A stretch of 64,000 bases of DNA from Neofusicoccum parvum (lineage: Eukaryota; Ascomycota; Dothideomycetes; Botryosphaeriales; Botryosphaeriaceae): the NCBI GenBank assembly GCA_020912385.1, contig CP087213.1, forward strand, positions 62,001 to 126,000, read 5' to 3'. Below, piece by piece: positions 42,544-53,500 of this stretch. The notes under the pieces were generated by a model, which was not told the DNA's origin, ran no database searches, and worked only from the letters and a program-made list of their open reading frames with translations. The number at the start of each line of letters is the position of its first letter. Position 1 is the stretch's first letter. A program made the position numbers and the translations under genes.

Positions 42544-45500
42544 ATGCCTGATCCTTCGCATGAGAACGAAGCCGCCAATGCGGCGCCTGCAACCGAGCAC
42601 GAAGCAGCCAATGCGGTTGCTGAAGCCTCGCCGGCCGGCACTGCCAGCACGGCAGACAACGAAGAAAAGACAAAGGTACGCGCACTGCCATTGAAACAGC
42701 AGTGGAACGAAACATGGGAAGTTGAAGCACTTGGCCGCATGAGTGCTGCGCCCTGTCCGCCGCGGGCAAGCGCCTCACCTCCCCACGTGCGGGCATCACT
42801 TCACAGCTGCAAAACACCACGAGACAAACCACGCCACTAACACCCGCCAGCTCTTCGACAATGTCACGCACTACTTCCGGCTCCTCGTGTACGCGCAGCC
42901 GACGGCGCTCGACATCGCGCTCCTCGTCGGCGGCCTCGTGTGCGCGATCGCGTCGGGCATCCCGTTCCCGCTGCTGGGCATCATCTTCGGGCAGCTGATC
43001 GACGACCTCAACGCGGCGACGTGCGCGAGCGACGGGGCGCAGGACGCGTCGTACCAGGCGGACGTGGACGGCAAGATCCTGTACGTGGTGTACCTGGCGA
43101 TCGCGCAGTTCGGGTTCATGTACATCCACCTGTCGTGCTGGTCGCTGGGCGGGGCGCGGCTGGCGCAGCGGCTGCGCGAGCAGTACCTGCGCTCGCTGCT
43201 GCGCCAGGAGCCGTCGTTCTTCGACCGCCTGCCCGGCGGCGAGGTGTCGTCGCGGCTGAACAGCGACATCCAGAGCATCCGCAACGGCACCAGCGAGAAG
43301 GTCGGCATCTGCATCTCGTCCGTGTCGTTCTTCGTGACGGCGTACGTGGTGGCCTTCGTCAAGGACTCGACGCTCGCTGGCATCCTGGTGTCGCTGGTGC
43401 CGGCGTACATGGTCATGTCGTGGGTGGGCAACTACTTCATCGAGCGCTTCGCCGGCCGCATGTCCGACTACGTGGCGTCCGCGGCGGCGATTGCGTCCGA
43501 GGGCCTGTCCAACGTGCTGGTGGTGCACGCCTTCAGCGCCAACGCGCGGCTGGAGGAGAAGTTCGCGGCCGACCTGCTGCGCTCGCAGCGCGAGGGCGTC
43601 AAGAAAGCCGTGGCGTCGGGCGTGCAGGCCGGGCTGATGTACTTCATCGCGTACGCGGCCAACGCGCTGGCCTTCTGGGAGGGCAGCCGCATTATCGCCG
43701 CCGCCGTGGGCCGCGACTCGGCCGGCGCCACCGTCGGCACCATCTTCACCGTCATCTTCATCCTCGTCGACGCCACCCTGGTGCTCAGCCAGGTCGCCCC
43801 GTACCTGCAGGTCTTCGGCGCCGCCTCCGCCGCCTTCACCAAGCTGCGCCGCGACATGGACGCCGCCTCGCCCATCGACGGCACCGCCGCCACCGGCACC
43901 CGCGTGCCCACCACCGCCGGCCACGTCCAGCTGCGCGCCGTGTCGTTCGCGTACCCGTCGCGGCCGGACGCCGCCGTGCTGCGCGCCGTGACGCTCGACG
44001 CCGCGGCCGGCGCGCACACGGCGCTGGTCGGCCTGTCCGGCAGCGGCAAGTCGACCGTCGCCGGGCTGGTGTCGCGCCTGTACGACCCCACCGCCGGCCA
44101 GGTGCTGCTCGACGGCGCCGACCTGCGCGCCCTCAACGTCCGCGACCTGCGCGCCCACGTCAGCCTCGTCCAGCAGGACGCCCTGCTGCTGGACCGCTCC
44201 ATCCTCGAGAACGTCGCCCACGGCCTCGTCAACTCGCCCGACCCCGCCCTCGCCGCCGTCCGCGAGAAGCTGCTCGGCCCGCAGCTGGCCCTGGTGGCCG
44301 CGGCCGTCAGGGACGGCGCCGATGTCGTCGAGGCGGCGCGGCAGCAGGGCCCGGAGATGGTCGAGGTTGTGGAGCTGGTGCAGCGGGCGGCGGAGCAGGC
44401 CGATGCGGCGAACTTCATTGCCGGGCTGAAGGGTGGCTTCGGCACGCGCGTTGGGCCGGGTGGCAGGCTGTTGAGCGGTGGCCAGAAGCAGAGGGTTGCG
44501 CTGGCCAGGGCGCTGGTGAAGAACCCGAAGATCCTGATTCTGGACGAGGCCACCGCGTCGCTGGATTCGAGGAGCGAGCAGGCTATTTTGGCCGCCATTG
44601 AGAAGGTGTCCGAGGGCAGGACTATGATCTCCATCGCCCATCGCCTCTCCACCGTCAAGAACGCCGACAAGATCATTGTGCTGAGGGATGGAGTGGTGTT
44701 GGAGGAGGGCAGCCATGCGGAGCTGATGGCCAAGGAAGGAGCGTACTTCGACCTGGTCCGCCTGCAGAACACCAGCTCAGATTCGGCCCACAGCAAGACG
44801 TCCTCCACTGCCGGATCAGTCACCGACTCTTCTGACGCAGCGTCCATCGAGAAGGCGCCCGGCTCGGGTGCTGAGAGGGGAGCTGAAGTCATAAACGAAA
44901 AGTCAGAGGTTTCCGCCACCGAGGCACCAGCTGCCGACGACGAAAAGGCAGCCACACCAACAGAGAGGTCGCTGGGTAACATTATTGCGGAAACATGCCG
45001 CATGGCTCGCCCCCACATTCTCATTGTTCTCCTTGCCCTCCTTGGCGCTACTATTGTCGGAGGCGCCTTCTCCGCCGAGGCCGTCATCTTCGGAAACACA
45101 GTAGAGAGCCTCAACCCCTGCAAAAGTGAGGAGAGCATCCTCTGGCACGGTCGCTTCTTTGGGCTGATGTTCTTCGTGCTCGCCATCATCGAATTCTTCG
45201 CGAACCTCATCAGCTGGTCCGGTTTCGGGTACGTGGCCGAGAAGATCATGTACCGCGTGCGCGTGCTGTCGTTCCGCTCCCTCTTCGAGCAGGACCTGCA
45301 GTGGCACCAGTCAGAGGGGCGGACACCATCCAGTCTCCTGTCAGTCATCACCAATGACGGCAACCTGCTGGGCGGGCTGAGCGGCTCCATCATCGGCACC
45401 ATGTTCTCCATCATTGTCAACCTCGTGGCTGCCGTCATCCTGACACACGTGGTGGCCTGGAGGATTGCGCTTGTTTGTCTGGCCATCGTCCCGCTGCTCC

Positions 45501-46798
45501 TTGGTGTCGGCATCCAGCAGCTGCGCGTCCTGGCCCAGTTCGAGGAGCGCCACGAAAACGCCTACGCGGAGTCGGTCGGCATTGGCGTCGAGGCGGCCAA
45601 CTCCATCAAGGCCATCGCGTCTCTGTCGCTGGAGCATGAGACGCTGGAAGTGTACCGCCGGTCGTTGAAGGGTCCGAAAGAGGAAACTACCCTGGTCAGC
45701 CTTCACGCAAGTCTCTGGCTGGCGGGCGCGTACTTCATCGGAAACCTGGGGTATGCCTTGGCGTACTGGTGGGGGTCGAAGCAGATCATCGGCGGCTACT
45801 ACAGCCAGGCGCAGTTTCTCATTGTCGTCTTTTCGCTCCTCGTCAGCGCCCAGCTCTGGAGTCAGATGTTTGCACTCGCACCCGAGGTGTCTAGCGCTCG
45901 TGCGGCCATCGCCAGGATCCTGAACATCATCGAGCTGAACCCAGACCAGAAGCTGTCCGGAAGCCGTCCGTTGTCTAACGCCGGTGCTAGCGCTGAGAAG
46001 GAAAAGGATGTGGAAGCGTCGGCGGAGTCAAGTCCAAGGAACGGCAGCGGCGGCGTAGGAATCGCGTTCCGGGATGTCAAGTTTGCGTACCCTGCGCGCC
46101 CCAACGCGCCCGTCCTCCACGGCATGGATCTGGAGGTCCGGCCTGGCCAGTTTGCGGCGTTCGTCGGCCCCAGCGGGGCAGGCAAGTCGACTATCATCTC
46201 GCTGGTCGAGCGCATGTACGTGCCCTCGTCCGGCAGCATCCTCCTGGACGGCGCCGACATCACGCAGCGCAGCGACACGCGCTTCCGCGACGACATTGCG
46301 CTGGTGCCGCAGGAAAGCGTGCTCTTCGACGGCAGCATCCGCTTCAACATGGCGCTTGGGGCGCGCCCGGGGCACACGGCGACGGACGCCGAGATCGAGG
46401 AGGCGTGCCGGCTGGCCAACATCCACGACACGATCGTGGGGCTGCCGCAGGGCTACGACACGCTGTGCGGGCCGAACGGCAGCCAGCTGTCGGGCGGGCA
46501 GAAGCAGCGGCTGGCGATCGCGCGAGCGCTGGTGCGGCGACCGCGGCTGCTCATCCTGGACGAGAGCACGTCGGCGCTGGACGCCGAGTCGGAGAAGCTG
46601 CTGCAGGATGGTCTGGCCAAGGCCGCGCGCGGCATCACCGTGCTGGCCATTGCCCACCGCCTGCACACCATCCGCAAGGCCGACGTCATCTTCATGATCG
46701 AGGCTGGCCGCTGCGTCGATCGCGGCACTCACGACGAGCTGTTCGAGCGGTCCGAGTCGTACCGGACGAACGTGTTGCACCAGACCTCGGGCGTCTAG
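42544..46798 (+). CDS. ABC-B full-size multidrug-type transporter (siderophore cluster)
   Basis: TMD-NBD-TMD-NBD transporter, about 1368 residues. Exon 1 is 42544-42675 (MPDPSHENEAANAAP... to EEKTK, donor GTACGC); exon 2 most likely starts at 42824 (acceptor CACGAG), the only nearby acceptor that keeps frame, but this junction is less certain. NBD1: Walker A GLSGSGKST, signature LSGGQKQRVALARAL, Walker B ILILDEATASLD. NBD2: GPSGAGKST, LSGGQKQRLAIARAL, LLILDESTSALD. Both sites look catalytically complete. An ABC transporter next to NPS6/sidD is a known arrangement in ascomycetes; likely jobs are siderophore or breakdown-product export, which is inference. Confidence 0.93.
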
Positions 46799-47302
46799 GC
46801 TGCTGGTGTGTTGAGATCACGGGGGTTTTCGTGTTGTAATGGATGGACAGCGGAAGTGTGCACAACACCGCAAACTGCAGTAAAGACGCGGTTGGAGTGC
46901 GAGGATCAGTGCGGCATCGGGCCGTTTCCCATTGGCCGCGTAATCAGAGTACAGCGCTATAGAATTAATTAAAGGGCCGTGCACCAGCCGGCCAGTCACC
47001 ACACGAGGAAGATGTTACGCTTTCGACAGTCGGCGCACTGATTGGCTCACTCCGCTAATACACAAACTTTACTGTGGCCGATACGCGGAACTTGCCCTCA
47101 ACGTCGCTCTGTCGTCCGTCCACCATCACTTGAAAGTTTTACCAACACAGCAATGCTCAGCGCCGCAAAAGCTTGAAACAGCGATTCGGATAGACCTTCC
47201 CGTTCGATCATTCCAGTTTTCCATGCCCGGCCCAACGCCTCCCTCTCTCATGACTATGTACACGACAAGACCAGCAGCGCCTCCGCCAGCCCTCCGACTC
47301 CC
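46799..47302. other. Convergent spacer
   Basis: 0.5 kb between the ABC and sidF genes (convergent). Nothing beyond terminator sequence expected or seen. Confidence 0.4.
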
Positions 47303-48640
47303 TCACAGCTTCGACGGGAACGGCAGCGCAACGCCAGCCACCATGCCGCCACTCCCCACATTCAGCGGGCTGAGGTGGAAGAACCGCTGGCGGCTGCACC
47401 GCACCAGCGCGGCCCTCTTGTGCGGGAAGTCGATGTACCGCTCGACATTCAACCCAAACATGTAATCATACTTCATCACCGTCGCATTCGTCGCCAGCGG
47501 CTCGCCCACCACCGCGCCCGTCCGCGCGTCGTCCAGGAAGCAGTAGTGCACGACGCATGGCCACCAGCCGCGCGCGCGGCGCTCGCCGCGGAACGCCGCG
47601 TCGCCGACGAGGGAGTGCCGGCCGCGGTCGTACGCGCCGGCGTCGTAGTGCGCGCCGACCGCGTCCTCGGCCGCCCAGTACACCTCGAAGTAGCTGAAGG
47701 GCGTGGTGTCGAAGCGGCCGAGCACGGGCAGCGTGTGCGGGTCGCGGTGCTGCCGCTCCAGGTACGCGCGGTGCGCGGACAGCGTGCCCGTCTCGTGCCA
47801 GCCCGCCGCCACGCGCGGGTCGTTCTGCCACGCGTGGAAGAGCGCGACGTGCGAGGCGTCGGTCCAGTCGAGTGCGATCAGCGAGAAGTGCTCGTCCAGG
47901 CTGGGGATGTACCGGCTGTAGACGACGGAGCCGGGCGCGGGCTTGGCCGGGCGGCGCGGGTGCCGCGTGTGCGTGCGGGTGGTGGGGAAGAGCGTGGTGA
48001 GGATCTCGTCGACGGGCTGGACGGTGGTCGGCGTGAGCGTGGGCGTCCACGGCGCGCGGTGCGGGAACGGGCTGCCGGCGCCCTGCCAGAAGGCGCCGCG
48101 GAGGACGACGAGCGTGTCCTCGGGCTCCGGCGTGGCGGCGGCGTCGTCGGAGCGTTGCGGGTGCGCGGTCGCGACCATGGAGGTGGTGAGGGTGGAGGCG
48201 GCGGTTGCGCTGTTGGTGCCCTGCAGGCTCACCCGGAAGATCTCGAGGTCGGGCTGGATCGTGAGGATGAAGTAGATGGCGAGCCAGAGCTGCCCCAGCG
48301 ATGGCGCTGCCTCGCTATCCCATGTGAAGACGGCCCATGGCGCGCGGCGAGCGCGTGCCCAGGCGGTGTTGTTGGAGGTTGGTGGGAGCTCTGATTCTGG
48401 TGCGTCCTGCTTGGGTGTGCTGAAGAGGAAGCTGTCGTTGTGGAATGGGCTGGGAGGATCCTGGGTTCCCTCCTCGTCCGCCTTGTGGACTTGCAGCAGA
48501 CGGGTGCCGTCGCTCCATGTCCTCCCCGAGTCCAGGGCGTAGTATGTGGTGAGGTGAGGGTGCGGCAGCCGGAGCTTTGCGACCGCTGACGGCTTCTCAG
48601 CGTCGGAGAACTGGAACGCCTCGACTGACTGCAACGACAT
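47303..48640 (-). CDS. sidF: SidF-type hydroxyornithine acyltransferase, PTS1 (SKL)
   Basis: 445-residue single-exon acyl-CoA N-acyltransferase with the AlcB siderophore domain. Landmarks: KLRLPHPHLTTYYALDSGRT, TWDSEAAPSLGQLWLAIYFI, LRGAFWQGAGSPFPHRAPW, YSRYIPSLDEHFSLIALDW, the AlcB-type block NDPRVAAGWHETGTLSAHRA, LPVLGRFDTTPFSYFEVYWA, GAHYDAGAYDRGRHSLVGD, VHYCFLDDARTGAVVGEP and FPHKRAALVRCSRQRFFHLS. It ends PFPSKL, a strong PTS1. In Aspergillus, SidF transfers anhydromevalonyl to N5-hydroxyornithine in peroxisomes. Shares a 1.9-kb divergent promoter with the NRPS. The intact motif block makes this the better SidF orthologue of the two paralogues here. Confidence 0.92.
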   Translation of the reverse strand: MSLQSVEAFQFSDAEKPSAVAKLRLPHPHLTTYYALDSGRTWSDGTRLLQVHKADEEGTQDPPSPFHNDSFLFSTPKQDAPESELPPTSNNTAWARARRAPWAVFTWDSEAAPSLGQLWLAIYFILTIQPDLEIFRVSLQGTNSATAASTLTTSMVATAHPQRSDDAAATPEPEDTLVVLRGAFWQGAGSPFPHRAPWTPTLTPTTVQPVDEILTTLFPTTRTHTRHPRRPAKPAPGSVVYSRYIPSLDEHFSLIALDWTDASHVALFHAWQNDPRVAAGWHETGTLSAHRAYLERQHRDPHTLPVLGRFDTTPFSYFEVYWAAEDAVGAHYDAGAYDRGRHSLVGDAAFRGERRARGWWPCVVHYCFLDDARTGAVVGEPLATNATVMKYDYMFGLNVERYIDFPHKRAALVRCSRQRFFHLSPLNVGSGGMVAGVALPFPSKL

Positions 48641-49041
48641 GGCTTTCTGCTTCTGGCAGCAACGATTGACAGCAGGAATGTGCTAGCAGCGAGACTTGTC
48701 TGTCTGCCGTCTCCTCGGACGCCAGGCGTATAAGATCGGCCAGCAGAGTCGCCCGCCGATGCCGCAAGCCGTGCAGCTGGACTACGACCGCTCCTGGTGG
48801 CTTCCATTGCCGAAACTACTCGGCCGTGGACTCATGTTTCGCCCGGCCTGGATAGAAGCCACGGCGTCGACACGCGGTGCTCGCTGATGGTTGCTGGCGG
48901 GTGTTGCCGCAGTGCCGCGAAGTCCACATCGGAAGACGGAACGAGCTCGCGCACGCGTCGCGCAAGTGTCGCTGATAGGTCGGTGATGCCGGCGATATGT
49001 ACGCTCTGGAGAGTGTAGCGTGAAGATTTTGCAGAGGCTGA

Positions 49042-49053
49042 ATCAGATTAGAT
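49042..49053 (+). promoter_or_regulatory. ATCAGATTAGAT site, sidF/NRPS promoter
   Basis: Same 12-mer as at 40350-40361. About 400 bp upstream of sidF on the minus strand. Confidence 0.55.
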
Positions 49054-49618
49054 GCATGGGTGGCTGCATTCCCGCGGAACCTCGCACCCTGTCTTTTCGG
49101 CAGTTCTCCATTGGCCTGGCTGTAGGAACCGGATTGCGGAGGCTCCGACGGCGACAGGGTGCGCGGTACAGAGAGGCCTGCGTAAGCCTCTTCCAAACGG
49201 CAGGGATAGGCAGTCGAGCTGAGGATCGGGAGCTTATGCCACTGAAGCACACGGCCTTGGCAGCGAAAAGCGGGCCGCCGAGGCCAGGCCATTACGATAC
49301 ACGGAAGCTTGTAGCGCCCAAGACGGCGACCTGCAAGGCTTAGCCCGGTGGGGCTGGCCAATCACCCGGCCAAAATTTCGCGCGTCAGCACATGATCTTC
49401 ACCGCCTATAGCTAAAACACCATGGGATAGGGGTCCCCGAGCCCCCACAAATCGGCGTTTCCATTAGCATCCAGCGCGGCTGCGAATCCCACTGACGCGG
49501 CCGCCGTCTCAATGCGTGCCAAATCGACACCCGCCGCCTGTCCCGGGCCGCAGAGCGCCAGCCCGGCCACCGACATGCGGCCTCCCACCGCGCGGCCAGC
49601 TCGGGAGTTCCGGTCTTG

Positions 49619-49643
49619 TCTAATCTGATTGTCTAATCTGATG
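49619..49643 (-). promoter_or_regulatory. Tandem ATCAGATTAGAC sites
   Basis: Plus strand reads GTCTAATCTGATT then GTCTAATCTGATG, two direct copies with 13-bp period, roughly in the middle of the divergent promoter. Confidence 0.6.
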
Positions 49644-49992
49644 CGCTCCCGGCTCTGCAACTCGCACGTCTTCGCTCGCTCGATGGCGTGACGCGCCGTC
49701 GCCGTGTGGCTGTTGCCGGCCGCCGCGCGGAGTGCCCGTGCCCAGCCATGCAGGGTGTGGACTTCCAACACCGGGCTGAGGCTCGCATGTGGAGCTCAAT
49801 CGACACGACGCAGCGCGCCCGTTGTATTCATCCACGCGAGAAGCGCGAGACAACGAGACTTTTCCGCCGTTTTCTCGTGTTCGCTGCTCGTGGCGCTGGT
49901 GGCTGAGTCTGGACGCTGCGCTTACGCGCTGTGGCGCCGACGGCGTTGAGGCCAAACACTGGGCTAAACAGCAGCCAGCTGGACTGGGAAAA

Positions 49993-50001
49993 ATCAGATA
50001 A
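49993..50001 (+). promoter_or_regulatory. SreA-type ATCAGATAA site
   Basis: Exact match to ATCWGATAA, 520 bp upstream of the NRPS start. Confidence 0.6.
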
Positions 50002-50232
50002 CCACTCGTGCGCCATGCAAAGCCTCCGCGGGCAGTCGGAGCATTCGTGCGCCTGCGCTTGGCCTCTTTCCTTTTGCGCCCTCGCGTCCGGACCGTCCCT
50101 TCAACACCCCCGTCCATGACACCAGGCGGCCTGACCGCGTCCCTTCGCCGCACAGTGGCGCTGAATATTTTTTCATTTCCGCGGGTGACGCTGGAACTTC
50201 CCGCTGCCACAATGGGCCTCCGATGCCGCATC

Positions 50233-50241
50233 TTATCTGAT
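50233..50241 (-). promoter_or_regulatory. SreA-type ATCAGATAA site, reverse strand
   Basis: Plus strand TTATCTGAT; exact match on the minus strand, 280 bp upstream of the NRPS start. Confidence 0.6.
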
Positions 50242-50520
50242 TCCCACCAGCCGCCAGGGATGCGTCGTGGGTTTGTCTCCGAGGCCCAGGCACGGGCGTG
50301 ACGACCGTGTCATGCGTACCCAGCAGCTGCCCAGCTCCGCCGTCCGTTTCTCGGAACGCTGCTGGAGCCTGTTGCGGCAAAACGTGCGTGCTATTTGCAA
50401 TCATGTGAATGTACTTCATCCTGTAGTCGTCAGTGAAGAGAGACCCAGCACGTCGACCGCTGAGGCCACTACTTTCCGGCGGTGAACCTGCACTGTGTTG
50501 TCACCACTCTTTCAGCAACC

Positions 50521-53500
50521 ATGGCGCAGCAACGTATGGACAGCCCTATTGATGCGGGCCCACTGGCTCTGCCCGATGGGGAAGACAAGGACCAGCAGTG
50601 CTTCGTCCCCTTGGAGGCCCCCTTTACCACTTCCCAAGCGCTTGGACAGGACTGCACCAATGCAGACGTCCTGCTGCTGTCTTGGATCCTGGTTCTTTCC
50701 CGCTATGGCGACAGAAGTGATGTCGAGTTTAAGTGGGGATACACCAAGACCAATGAGGACGGAACATCAGAGACCGTTGAAGCATTCCTCTCAGCAGCGG
50801 ACGTGCCATTCAACTTGGACGATTCCGCATCCGTCCTTCTACAGACCGTGAAAGACGTCCGAAAGCGAACCCTGCCCGACGAATCCAGTGTTTCTAGCAC
50901 TCCAGACACTCTGTTCTTCACAAACAGCAAAGACGTAAGCCACTTCCGAGCTCTACCCTGCACTTCCACTCAACTGACTTTGTCTTAGTGGAACTTGAAG
51001 ATAGAGGTCATATGCAAGGGCAACGATGATGAGTCGGATGCCTCCCAGACTGAACAGCTGGGACTGCAAGCATCATGGCGCACCCTCTTCATGACGCAAT
51101 ACACGGCCGAGAGACACGCCCTCTCCGCGGTCGACATCCTCAACGCCATCACCACCAACCCCAATGTTTCGATATCCGACCTCCTCCGCCTGACCGAACG
51201 CGACCTGTCCGAGATATGGCGCTGGAACCGCACCCTCCCGCCCACCATCACCAAGTGCATGCACGAGCTCGTCGCCGAGCGCGCGCAAGCCCACCCCACC
51301 GCCCTCGCCATCGACGCCTGGGACGGCCGCTTCACCTTCGCCGAGGTGGAGACGCAGTCCACGGCGCTGGCGCAGCACCTCACCGCGCTCGGGCTGGGCG
51401 CCAGCATGATCGCGCCGCTCTGCTTCGAGAAGTCGCGCTGGACCGTGGTCGCGGTGCTCGCCGTCATGAAGACCGGCGCCGCCTTCGTGCTCACCGACCC
51501 CAGCCAGCCGCTCGCCCGCCTGCAGGGCATCGCCGCCCAGGTCTCCGCCACCTTCGTCCTCACCTCCGCCGCCAACGCCGCGCTGGGCGCCGCCATCGCG
51601 CCCGCCGCCACCGTCGTCCCCGTGTCCGCCGCGACCTTCACCTCCGCCCTGCAGCCCTCCACGGCGCTGCCGCCGGTGCCGCTCGACGCGCTGATGTACG
51701 TGATCTTCACGTCGGGCAGCACGGGGCAGCCGAAGGGCGTGATGCTGTCGCACGGGGCGTACGGCAGCGGCACGCTGCCGCGCGCGGCCGCGGTCGGGTA
51801 CGACGCGGCGTCGCGCGTGCTGGACTTCGCGTCGTACGCGTTCGACGTCAGCATCGACAGCATGCTGGCCACGCTGGCCCACGGCGGCTGCCTGTGCATC
51901 CCGTCCGACGCTGAGCGCCTGGATGACCTGAGCGGGTTCATCCGCCGGCTGCGCGTCACCATGGCGAATCTGACGCCGTCGGTCGCGCGGATCCTTGATC
52001 CGGATATCGTGCCGGGTTTGCGCAGTTTGGGGGTGGGGGGTGAGGCGGTGACGGCGAGTGATGTGGCGATCTGGGGAAGGGAGACGAGGGTGGTTAATGG
52101 GTATGGGCCCAGCGAGGTGGGGGTGGGGTGCACGACGAATCACAGCGCCGCGACGGGGAGGCCGTATGTGAGTATCGGGCCTGGGACTGGCGGCGTGATG
52201 TGGATTGTGGATCCGGAGGATCACAATGTGCTGCTGCCGGTCGGCGCGGTGGGGGAGTTGCTGGTGGAGGGCCCGTGTGTGGGCGAGGGGTACCTGGGCG
52301 ATCCGGAGAAGACGGCTGCGGCGTTCATTGCGGATCCGCCGTGGTTGGTTTCTGGGTTTGGAGAGGTGCAGGGTCGGCGGGGCCGGCTCTACAAGACGGG
52401 TGATCTGGTCAAGTATGATCCGGATGGCTCGGGGTATCTGGTCTTCGCCGGAAGGAAAGATACGCAGGTCAAGCTGAGAGGGCAGCGAGTGGAGCTCGGC
52501 GAGGTGGAGTATCACCTGCGGTCACAGCTGCCCTCTCGCGTGCGGGTTGCTGCTGAAGTCATCAAACCGGAGGGCGGCAAAGAGCCAACCCTGGTGGCCT
52601 TCATTTTCGATCCCGAGCATGAGGCCGGAAAAGATGGCAGCACGGATGTCCAGAGAGTAAGCTTCACCGCCGAGGTTGCTGCAGTCATGAAAGAGATGGA
52701 CGGCCGACTGGGAAGTGTGCTTCCAAAGTACATGGTCCCCGCGGCGTACATTTCAATCTCTCACATGCCACATCTTGTCTCGGGGAAGACGGACCGAAAG
52801 ATTCTACGGGCTGTCGGTGCCTCAATGGTCCTCCAAGACCTTGCAAAATTGAGAGAATCTGCTGGCGACGCTCAAGAGCCCACTACACCGGTGGAGACGA
52901 GTCTGCGGAAAATCTGGAGCCGGATCTTCAACATGCCCGAAGAAGAAATTGGTATCAACCATAGCTTCTTCGCTCTTGGTGGAGACTCAGTTTCCGCAAT
53001 GAAGCTGGTCGCAGCAGCCAGAGAAGACGGCCTCGGACTCTCGGTCTCTGATATCTTCACCAACCCCAAACTCTCCGCCATGGCAGCCGTTGCGCAGGAA
53101 ACTGAACATGTTGCCGACACAGACGTACCCGCGTTCTCATTAATTGAGCCGGGTTGGGATGTCGAAGCAGCCCGCTCTGAGGCTGCAAGTCTTTGCGGAG
53201 TCGACCCGTCCATGATCGAGGACATCTACCCCTGCACCCCCCTCCAGGAGGTTCTCATGGCCTTCACCGTGCGCTCCATCAAGAGCTTCGTCGCCCAGAG
53301 AATAGCAGACATCCCCGACGAGTCCGCAGCCTTGAAGCTTGCAGCCGCCTGGGAAGCCGCCGCCTCCTCGAGCCCGATCCTCCGCACGCGCGTGGTGCAA
53401 TTCCAGGACCACGGGCTCCTCCAAGTCGTCGTCAAGGAGCCCATCTCCTGGGACACCGCCGCCGACCTCGACGCCTACATCGCCGCAGAGAAAAATGACC

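Larger units (their letters stand above)
48641..50520. promoter_or_regulatory. Long divergent promoter region, sidF / NRPS
   Basis: 1.88 kb with no convincing gene. Carries five iron-type motifs: ATCAGATTAGAT at 49042-49053, two reverse-strand ATCAGATTAGAC copies 13 bp apart at 49619-49643, ATCAGATAA at 49993-50001 and its reverse complement at 50233-50241. The last two match the SreA consensus ATCWGATAA. ATTGG/CCAAT boxes also occur (for example near 49109). Confidence 0.65.

Noticed and set aside
42377..44716. A 779-codon frame antisense to the ABC transporter, and a 681-codon one at 43468-45513
   Set aside because: Shadow frames of a gene with complete Walker and signature motifs; no domains of their own.
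50985..52515. Long antisense frames over the first NRPS adenylation domain
   Set aside because: Composition is typical of antisense shadow; the NRPS frame holds all core motifs.
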